DNA of 7,541 bases from the NCBI GenBank assembly GCA_031266115.1, contig JAISBQ010000166.1:1-7541 (forward strand). Reading direction: 5' to 3'. Position 1 is the stretch's first letter. Each line of letters begins with the position of its first letter. The position numbers and the translations under genes are program-made. Shown here piece after piece: positions 1 through 5,248 of the stretch. The stretch is from Bifidobacteriaceae bacterium (GTDB lineage Bacteria > Actinomycetota > Actinomycetes > Actinomycetales > WQXJ01). The notes beneath the pieces were generated by a model. It was not told the DNA's origin. It worked only from the letters and a program-made list of their open reading frames with translations, and made no database searches.

Positions 1-964
1 CCAACATCGCGGCGGAACTGTCGAGGATGGCTCTGGCCTGGTCGTCGCCGTAGATGGCGGCGCGGGCGAGGATGTCGAACGCTCTGGCGGAGGTTTCGTC
101 CTTGCGAATCCCGAGTCGAGAGACAAGATCGGGGGTCGAACGCGCGACCTCGGCCATGGCCGGGGGGGCGGCGTACAGGTTGAGGCATCCACGGTTGCCG
201 CACTCGCACGGCGCGCCGTGGCGCTCCACGGCGACGTGGCCGATCTGGCCGGCGTTGGAACTCGCCCCGCGGTGCAGGGCGCCGTCCAACACGACACCCG
301 AACTGATACTCGTGCCCATATAGAGACACCCAAACGTGCGCTCCCGCGAGATCTGGCGGACCCAGAACTCACCGACGGTCGCTGCGGCCGCGTTGGACGC
401 GACGAGTACAGGGAAGTCCAGCGTGCTGGCCAGCCCGGAGCGTAGATGCAGGCCGTTCCACGAGACTGCGTCCTGCAGCGACGGCAAGAGGCCTCGTTTG
501 GCGTCAACGAGGCCGCGGCCCGCGACGGTCATGCCTGCGACGGACCCGGGGGGCAGGCCGAGCATCTCGATGGTGTTCCGGCACAGGTCGGTGAGACGAA
601 TGATGGGCAGATCGTGCCTCGCGTCGAGGTCCAGGCCGATGAGTTGGCGTCCGACCATGCCTCCGCGCGTGTTGGTCACCACACAGGTGACGGCGTCCAT
701 TCCCAGGTGGACGCCAACCCCGTAGGCGACGCGAGAGTTGATGGCGAGCATGGTCCGCGGTTTGCCGCCGGTGGCGACCGTGGCCCCGGTTTCGCAGACC
801 ACGCCATCCGCGATGAGGCCGCGGACGATATTGGAGATGGTCGGTTGGGTCAGGCCTGTGGCCTCGACCAGTTCTACGCGGCTGACCGGCCCGGATGACC
901 GGATGATGTCGACGACGAGGGCACGGCTGCCCGGCCCCGATTGCACGGTCTCTCGCCGGCCCAC
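1..964 (-). CDS. ROK-family transcriptional repressor (C-terminus cut by the window edge)
   Basis: The minus-strand frame is open from a GTG at 964 to the left edge, giving 321 codons without a stop. Residues about 25-60 form a winged helix-turn-helix (VSRVELVEATGLTQPTISN), as in NagC/Mlc/XylR-type ROK regulators. From about residue 80 the ROK domain follows, with the zinc signature GQIGHVAVE...CECGNRGCLN (probable ligands H243, C253, C255, C260). The start is chosen because CGGAG (975-971) sits six bases upstream of the GTG. The kinase site is degenerate: the usual ND.N.AA.GE motif reads SNAAAATVGE, so the catalytic Asp is Asn (N191), and the GTGIG-like phosphate motif reads GTSIS (217-221). 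A regulatory, non-kinase role is therefore inferred. ROK regulators usually bind a sugar or sugar phosphate and release DNA. Being divergent from a mannoside operon, it probably represses that operon and itself. The inducer cannot be told from sequence. Confidence 0.93.
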   Translation of the reverse strand, partial: MGRRETVQSGPGSRALVVDIIRSSGPVSRVELVEATGLTQPTISNIVRGLIADGVVCETGATVATGGKPRTMLAINSRVAYGVGVHLGMDAVTCVVTNTRGGMVGRQLIGLDLDARHDLPIIRLTDLCRNTIEMLGLPPGSVAGMTVAGRGLVDAKRGLLPSLQDAVSWNGLHLRSGLASTLDFPVLVASNAAAATVGEFWVRQISRERTFGCLYMGTSISSGVVLDGALHRGASSNAGQIGHVAVERHGAPCECGNRGCLNLYAAPPAMAEVARSTPDLVSRLGIRKDETSARAFDILARAAIYGDDQARAILDSSAAML

Positions 965-995
965 GCAGGACTCCGATCGATCACGGGGATAGTGT

Positions 996-1012
996 TTGCG
1001 CGCAACATCATA
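996..1012 (-). promoter_or_regulatory. Candidate ROK-gene -10 box and overlapping palindromic operator
   Basis: The perfect 10-bp palindrome TTGCGCGCAA lies at 996-1005 in the 67-base gap between the divergent ROK and LacI-like genes. On the minus strand, TATGAT (1012-1007) is a good -10 hexamer directly beside it, so the palindrome would cover the predicted transcription start of the ROK gene near 1000. No convincing -35 is visible at the matching distance. Autoregulation by the ROK protein, or shared control of both divergent genes, is inferred from position only. The symmetry does not extend into the flanks, so the site may be fortuitous. Confidence 0.4.
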
Positions 1013-1031
1013 CGGAGGCGAATCTGCACGA

Positions 1032-1913
1032 ATGGATGGGACACCGATGAGCGAGACCGGTCGAGGCGAGGGCGCGCACGATGGCGGGGTTCTCCCTGTG
1101 GGGTTGGCCTTGGTGAGAGACGCGGAGGTGTTGGGTGCCGAGCCGTTCTTCCCCGAGTTCATCGCCGGGATGGAGCAGATCCTCGTGCCGCGTGGCATCT
1201 GTGTGTTGCTTCAGGTGGTTGCCACCGTGGGACAGGCTGGCGAGAGGATCCGTGCGTGGGTCCGTGACCAGCAGGTCCAGGCGGTCATCCTGATCGACCT
1301 TCTGCCCGGGGATGAGCGTGTCACTCTCGTCAAGGACCTGGGCATACCTGCTGTCGCGATTTCGGACCCTGAGACCGCGGACGGGCTGGCGACGGTGTGG
1401 CTTCAGGACGATGTCGCGATGCGCACCCTGGTTGGGGCGTTGGCCGCGACGGGACACGAGCACATCGGCCATGTGTGTGGCCCCGCCGAGATGGCACACA
1501 CAATCCTGCGCGGGCGGGTTTTCGCCGAGGCGGCGGCCGAGTGTGGGCTGCGAACCACGAGCTTCGGCGGTGACTACTCGTGGGCGGCCGGCGAACGCGC
1601 CATCGTCGATCTGGCTGGGCTGGAGGACCGGCCGACGGCGCTGGTGTTCGACAACGACGTCATGGCGCTCGGTGCCCTCAGTCAGGCGGCTCAGCTCGGT
1701 CTTAACGTCCCGGCCGATCTCTCGCTCGTCGCCTGGGACGATTCGGCTCAGTGTCAGCTCGCGTCCCCGCCGCTCAGTGCGGTCAGTCACGACGTCCAGG
1801 CGTCGGGGGTCCTGGCGGCCGAGACGCTGGTGGATGTCCTGGCGGGCGGAGCCCCAGGAGTGGTGCGCGCGACGCCAGCTGAGCTGATCTCCCGAGGATC
1901 GAGCAATACATAG
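1032..1913 (+). CDS. LacI-type ligand-binding protein without the HTH DNA-binding domain
   Basis: About 293 residues, matching the periplasmic-binding-protein-like effector domain of LacI/GalR regulators from its first strand (PVGLALVRD, about residue 22 on) to the usual C-terminal ending (PAELISRGSS). Recognisable blocks are PFFPEFIAGMEQIL, the GHEHIGHV turn (141-148), FDNDVMALGAL (206-216), and VPADLSLVAWDDS followed by PPLSAVSHD. Family members are normally about 330-345 residues, with an N-terminal helix-turn-helix and hinge of about 60. Here only about 20 unstructured residues precede the core, and upstream DNA in other frames encodes no HTH, since it is the ROK gene on the other strand. 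There is no signal peptide, so it is cytoplasmic. Start: ATG 1032 follows GGAGG (1014-1018) at a long 13-base spacing; ATG 1047 and TTG 996 are alternatives. It may act as a sugar sensor through a partner, as a sugar-binding buffer, or be a decayed regulator. Family assignment is firm; function is not. Confidence 0.85.
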   Translation: MDGTPMSETGRGEGAHDGGVLPVGLALVRDAEVLGAEPFFPEFIAGMEQILVPRGICVLLQVVATVGQAGERIRAWVRDQQVQAVILIDLLPGDERVTLVKDLGIPAVAISDPETADGLATVWLQDDVAMRTLVGALAATGHEHIGHVCGPAEMAHTILRGRVFAEAAAECGLRTTSFGGDYSWAAGERAIVDLAGLEDRPTALVFDNDVMALGALSQAAQLGLNVPADLSLVAWDDSAQCQLASPPLSAVSHDVQASGVLAAETLVDVLAGGAPGVVRATPAELISRGSSNT

Positions 1914-1929
1914 ATTAGTAATGAAAGAG

Positions 1930-1958
1930 TTGACATCGCTGCTCCTGCCTGTGATACT
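1930..1958 (+). promoter_or_regulatory. Sigma-70-type promoter of the ABC transporter/beta-mannosidase operon
   Basis: A perfect -35 TTGACA (1930-1935) is followed after exactly 17 bases by GATACT (1953-1958), a close match to the -10 consensus. Transcription would begin near 1965, giving a leader of about 48 bases before the binding-protein start at 2013. Directly upstream is a small AT-rich inverted repeat, ATTA-G-TAAT (1914-1922), the only AT-rich patch nearby, which could be an UP-like element or part of an operator. No copy of the TTGCGCGCAA palindrome is seen here. Confidence 0.7.
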
Positions 1959-2000
1959 CGCCCGTGGAGGGTGCCAAGGACGCCCCTTCCCGATCGAGCA

Positions 2001-2006
2001 AAGGAG
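2001..2006 (+). promoter_or_regulatory. Ribosome binding site fixing the GTG start of the binding protein
   Basis: AAGGAG lies six bases before the GTG at 2013. This site, together with the predicted transcription start near 1965, favours GTG 2013 over the in-frame GTG at 1971, which would lie only a few bases from the 5' end of the message with no leader. Confidence 0.75.
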
Positions 2007-2012
2007 CCCATT

Positions 2013-3389
2013 GTGCACCTCAAGCCACTCAGGCGGCATGTGCCACTGACGGCAGCAATCGCCTTCACCTTCGTCCTCGGTGCGTGCTCAGGCGGCACGG
2101 ACAGCCCCGAGGCGAGCGACGACAGCCCTGCGTCGACCACCGAGACCCAAACCCCTGACACCGATGAAGCCCTCACCGAGGACACCACCTCATCTGGCGG
2201 CGCCCTGAACGTCGTCACCCGCTGGGCTTCCGGAAGCCCCGAGGCGGAATCCCAGCAGCGCGTCTTCGACGCCTTCACTGCCGAGACGGGCATCGCCCTT
2301 GAGATCACCGAGGGTCTTGAGACGATCGATGACCAGGTCGAGACCATGGTCGCCGCGAACCAAGCGCCGGACCTGGTCATTGTCAACCTCTTCGACAAGA
2401 CCCTCGGGTGGCTCGACGCCGGCGTCACCGTCGACGCTGAGCCGTATCTCGCGGAATGGGGTCTTGGCGAGGCAATGAAACCCGATGCCCTGGACGAATG
2501 GCGCGTTGGCGGTGAGCCCGATGGTGCCCTCCAGGGTTTGCCGTTCTCGGGGTTCTCGTGGCCGGTCTGGTACAACACCGACCTTCTGGCCAAGGCTGGT
2601 GTCGATGCCATCCCTGCTACCACGGATGACCTCATCGCCGCGGCCGAGAAGCTGCGCGCGGCCGGCAGCGATCCCCTGGTGGTGGGAGGAAGCGACTGGA
2701 CCGGGCAGAAGCTCTTCTACCAGATCGCGCAGTCCTACACCGATCCGGCCGCCATGAAGGATGTCATGTCGAACGGCGGCTACTGCGACAGCGAGTCGGT
2801 CATGAAGGGCATTCAACTCTTCACCGACCTGCGCGACGCCGGGGTCTTTGTCGACAACGTGGCTGGCCTGACGGCTGACGACATGTACGCCATCTACTAC
2901 TCGGAGAAGGCTGCCATCATGTCCGCCGGCTCGTGGGCGTACGCCGGCGCGGTCGATGCCGGAACAGGCGTCGAGGAGCGCACCACGCTCGGCGGGCTCG
3001 GGATTCCGGGCGAGTCCGTGTTCGACAAGCCGAGTTCACTGCAAGGCTTCACGGGTGTCGGCTTCATGATCACCAAGCAAGGCGCGCAGCCCGAGAAGAT
3101 CGACATGGTTCGCCAACTCGTTCAGGCCTTCTATGAGGATCAGAATGTGGGCGATTTCATCACCACAGCCAGCATTCTTCCTCCCGTCACCGGCGACTTC
3201 GCGTCCTACGCCACCAACCCGCTGCTCGCCCAAGCGCTCGATCTCGACTCGATCGTCAGCTATGCCGTGATGCCGGACGTATGGATTGGATCGGCATCCG
3301 ATCCGATCATCGCGGTGCTCGCCGGTGCCTATGGCTCGGCGACGCCCGATGCGATCTGCTCTGGCCTCGACGCGGCCACGCAAGGCTGA
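2013..3389 (+). CDS. Extracellular sugar-binding lipoprotein of a CUT1 ABC transporter
   Basis: A 458-residue solute-binding protein that would capture an oligosaccharide outside the cell and deliver it to the permeases encoded just downstream. The N-terminus is a lipoprotein signal: K4/R7/R8, a hydrophobic stretch, then lipobox LGAC with the lipidated Cys at residue 25. An acidic Ser/Thr/Asp/Glu-rich linker (about 26-63) follows, then the folded domain beginning at LNVVTRW. Family hallmarks are the early PDLVIVN strand and VWYNTDLLAKAGV (about 185-197), typical of cluster-B/family-1 sugar-binding proteins. Apart from the lipid-bearing Cys only two cysteines are seen, C258 and C449, which could form a disulfide. 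The gene has its own promoter and leads the operon. Beta-mannoside or manno-oligosaccharide specificity is inferred from the linked beta-mannosidase, not from residues. Confidence 0.93.
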   Translation: MHLKPLRRHVPLTAAIAFTFVLGACSGGTDSPEASDDSPASTTETQTPDTDEALTEDTTSSGGALNVVTRWASGSPEAESQQRVFDAFTAETGIALEITEGLETIDDQVETMVAANQAPDLVIVNLFDKTLGWLDAGVTVDAEPYLAEWGLGEAMKPDALDEWRVGGEPDGALQGLPFSGFSWPVWYNTDLLAKAGVDAIPATTDDLIAAAEKLRAAGSDPLVVGGSDWTGQKLFYQIAQSYTDPAAMKDVMSNGGYCDSESVMKGIQLFTDLRDAGVFVDNVAGLTADDMYAIYYSEKAAIMSAGSWAYAGAVDAGTGVEERTTLGGLGIPGESVFDKPSSLQGFTGVGFMITKQGAQPEKIDMVRQLVQAFYEDQNVGDFITTASILPPVTGDFASYATNPLLAQALDLDSIVSYAVMPDVWIGSASDPIIAVLAGAYGSATPDAICSGLDAATQG

Positions 3390-3406
3390 CCTGTTCTCGC
3401 AAATCC

Positions 3407-3444
3407 GTGACGGGGGCCACGTCGTGCGACGTGGCCCCCGTCGC
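3407..3444 (+). promoter_or_regulatory. Strong hairpin between binding-protein and permease genes (attenuator or mRNA stabiliser)
   Basis: A perfect inverted repeat (arms 3409-3424 and 3427-3442), extendable by one G-U and one G-C pair to 3407-3444, forms a GC-rich stem with a four-base loop. It starts about 18 bases after the binding-protein stop and ends 14 bases before the first permease ATG. No T-run follows, so it is not a canonical intrinsic terminator. In malE-type operons such structures protect the upstream message or reduce downstream transcription, so that binding protein exceeds permease. The same role is inferred here. Confidence 0.75.
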
Positions 3445-3458
3445 CGCCCCGAGGTTTC

Positions 3459-4400
3459 ATGATGATGACCACCAATGCTCCCGCGAAGGCTGCCCCGCCA
3501 CGCCCGAGCGCAGCCAAGGGTCGGGCGCACCTGCGTTCGCGAAAGATTCTTTGGTTCACCGCCCCGTCGCTCGCCTGGTTCGCGTTCTTTTCGATTGGGC
3601 CACTCCTGGCGATGTTCGTCATCGCCACCCTGAGCTGGAAGGGTCTCATCTATCAGCCGAGCTTCGTAGGGTTGGAGAATGTTGCGCGGGTGTTTGCCGA
3701 TCCGGTGTTTCGCGCCGCCATCGTCAACTCCGCCGTCCAGGTGGGTATTGCCGTCCCCGTCATGATCCCGCTGTCTTTCATGCTCGGATATCACTTGAAT
3801 TCACGTCCTCGTGGCCACCGGCTCTTGTCGATTCTCTACTTCTCACCCGGTCTCATCTCCATTTCGATCACGGGCATGATCTTCTACGGGATGATGTCTC
3901 CGAATGGTGGAGTCAACGGTCTCCTCGATCTTCTCGGACTCGACAGCCTGATTCGACCGTGGCTGGCGGACCCGGCCACAGCGCTCGCCAGCCTGATCAC
4001 CATCGACCTGTGGCGGGGCGTGGGGTGGACCGCGGTGCTGTTCTCCGCCCGGCTGTCGAGCCTGCCGGCCGAGGTTATCGAGGCCGCCCAGATCGATGGG
4101 GCCGGACGTTTCCGCACCATGTGGCAGATCGCGTTCCCCATGGTCAAGGACTATGCGAGCACGTTGACCACCCTCCAATTCCTCTGGACGGCATTCACAT
4201 CAGCCGCCTTGATCCTGCTGTTGACCCACGGCGGTCCTGGAACCTCCACCACCACGCTGTCCTATTTGGTCTACGCCAAGGCGTTCTCTCAGCAGGATCT
4301 CGGGTATTCGCAAGTGGTCGGTGTCTTCCTTCTGGTGGTCGGTGTGGCGGGAATGGGCATTATCAACAGGGTCTTTCGCGATAGGAAGGAACGGATATGA
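3459..4400 (+). CDS. Sugar ABC transporter permease, MalF/UgpA-type
   Basis: A 313-residue inner-membrane permease forming one half of the transmembrane channel. About six membrane segments can be read (roughly 31-58, 88-111, 122-145, 175-198, 233-256, 282-304) after a basic Ala/Pro-rich cytoplasmic tail of about 28 residues. The EAA loop that contacts the ATPase is well kept: EAAQIDGAG (209-217) followed by the conserved I..P (AFPM). Length and topology fit CUT1 MalF-like proteins lacking the extra enterobacterial MalF periplasmic domain. Three in-frame ATGs stand in tandem at 3459, 3462 and 3465 after GAGG (3451-3454). Spacing favours the second or third as much as the first, so the N-terminus is uncertain by two residues. 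The stop overlaps the start of the next permease gene (ATGA), indicating translational coupling. Confidence 0.95.
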   Translation: MMMTTNAPAKAAPPRPSAAKGRAHLRSRKILWFTAPSLAWFAFFSIGPLLAMFVIATLSWKGLIYQPSFVGLENVARVFADPVFRAAIVNSAVQVGIAVPVMIPLSFMLGYHLNSRPRGHRLLSILYFSPGLISISITGMIFYGMMSPNGGVNGLLDLLGLDSLIRPWLADPATALASLITIDLWRGVGWTAVLFSARLSSLPAEVIEAAQIDGAGRFRTMWQIAFPMVKDYASTLTTLQFLWTAFTSAALILLLTHGGPGTSTTTLSYLVYAKAFSQQDLGYSQVVGVFLLVVGVAGMGIINRVFRDRKERI

Positions 4401-5248
4401 TGGCATCGCGCCGCCGAGGTCGCGGCCCCCGCCGCGAGCGCAGTCCTGTGGCAACTGTCCTGTCCTGGCTCTACGCCCTGCTTCTCGCCGCTCCGATCTA
4501 CTATCTCGTGGTCAGCGCGCTGAAGACGAACATCGAGATCTTCATCCGCCCCTTCGCGATTCCCGCGACATGGCTGTGGGAGAATTTTGCCACCGCGTGG
4601 AATAGTGCCGCGCTTGGCCGTGCACTACTCAATTCCGTACTCATCTGCGCCGTCGCGATCGCCCTGACCCTGCTTCTCGCTGTTCCAGCTTCCTATGCTC
4701 TCGCGCGCGGCGAGGGCCGGTTGTCGCGGATCATCACGAACGCATTCGCCGCCGGATTCCTCATCCCACCGTTTGCCGCGTTGATCCCGACGGTGATTCT
4801 CGCCATCCACATGGGACTCTTCTTCACACGGGAGTTCCAGATGCTGTACCTGCCGGCCTCGGCACTGCCGCTCTCGGTGCTCCTGCTGACCCAATTCATG
4901 AGAACCGTGCCGCGAGAACTGGTGGAATCGGCGGCATTGGACGGAGCCGGTCACTGGCACACGCTCACACGGGTGTTTGTTCCCATCGCCCGGCCAGGGA
5001 TTGTCAGCGTGATGATCCTTCAACTGCTCACGTTCTGGAACGAGTACTTGTTCTCTCTCACCATCACCGGCACCGCGCCGGCTACTCGGACGGTCCAGGT
5101 CGCCCTGCCGACGTTGATCTCTGATTCGACAAACTACGGCGTCCTGGCTGCCGGAACGGTGCTGACCCTGCTTCCCGTCTACATCGCCTATTCGTTGATG
5201 TCCAAGCGCATGCAGGAGGCGCTGGTTGCCGGGGCGGTGAAGGGATGA
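4397..5248 (+). CDS. Sugar ABC transporter permease, MalG/UgpE-type
   Basis: A 283-residue partner permease. An Arg-rich N-terminus (residues 5-15) is followed by about six membrane segments (roughly 19-41, 75-101, 112-137, 150-168, 200-221, 247-268). The EAA loop reads ESAALDGAG (177-185) with the downstream VFVPIARPG, and FWNEYLFSL (213-221) is a MalG-family hallmark. Start ATG 4397 has AGGAAGGA (4383-4390) six bases upstream and overlaps the preceding stop by ATGA; a second ATG directly follows. Its own stop overlaps the beta-mannosidase start in the same way. With the preceding gene it would form a heterodimeric importer channel. No ATP-binding subunit is encoded in the window, so a shared MsiK-like ATPase elsewhere in the genome is inferred. 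Confidence 0.95.
   Translation: MMASRRRGRGPRRERSPVATVLSWLYALLLAAPIYYLVVSALKTNIEIFIRPFAIPATWLWENFATAWNSAALGRALLNSVLICAVAIALTLLLAVPASYALARGEGRLSRIITNAFAAGFLIPPFAALIPTVILAIHMGLFFTREFQMLYLPASALPLSVLLLTQFMRTVPRELVESAALDGAGHWHTLTRVFVPIARPGIVSVMILQLLTFWNEYLFSLTITGTAPATRTVQVALPTLISDSTNYGVLAAGTVLTLLPVYIAYSLMSKRMQEALVAGAVKG

Noticed and set aside
162..168. Run of seven G (seven C in the ROK gene) as a possible frameshift or phase-variation site
   Set aside because: The ROK frame continues sensibly on both sides of the run, and nothing indicates slippage.
941..993. TTGCAC (941-946) and GATAGT (988-993) as promoter boxes for the LacI-type gene
   Set aside because: The two hexamers are too far apart to pair, and neither has a partner at 16-18 bases. 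The promoter of this gene remains unidentified.
996..1031. TTG at 996 as the start of the LacI-type protein
   Set aside because: It falls within the palindrome and promoter region, has no ribosome binding site, and adds residues with no resemblance to the family.
941..1267. An HTH hidden in another plus-strand frame (frameshifted LacI)
   Set aside because: The alternative frame here gives Arg-rich sequence with no helix-turn-helix, and the region before 964 is clearly ROK coding sequence on the other strand.
1966..1992. Possible riboswitch or attenuator in the leader of the binding-protein gene
   Set aside because: Only a weak five-pair hairpin with a wobble can be drawn in the roughly 48-base leader, which is too short for a known riboswitch class.
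1971..2012. Upstream in-frame GTG at 1971 as the start of the sugar-binding lipoprotein
   Set aside because: It lies a few bases from the predicted transcription start, has no leader and would place 14 odd residues ahead of a good lipoprotein signal. GTG 2013 has AAGGAG at six-base spacing.
1008..2039. Long minus-strand open frame of 343 codons
   Set aside because: It is antisense to the LacI-type gene, Arg/His-rich with no recognisable domain; a shadow frame typical of GC-rich DNA. The same applies to the minus-strand frames at 3036-3794 and 5680-6420.
4420..4437. Seven-bp GC hairpin just after the start of the second permease gene
   Set aside because: It is short, made of Arg/Gly/Pro codons in GC-rich DNA, and has no supporting context.
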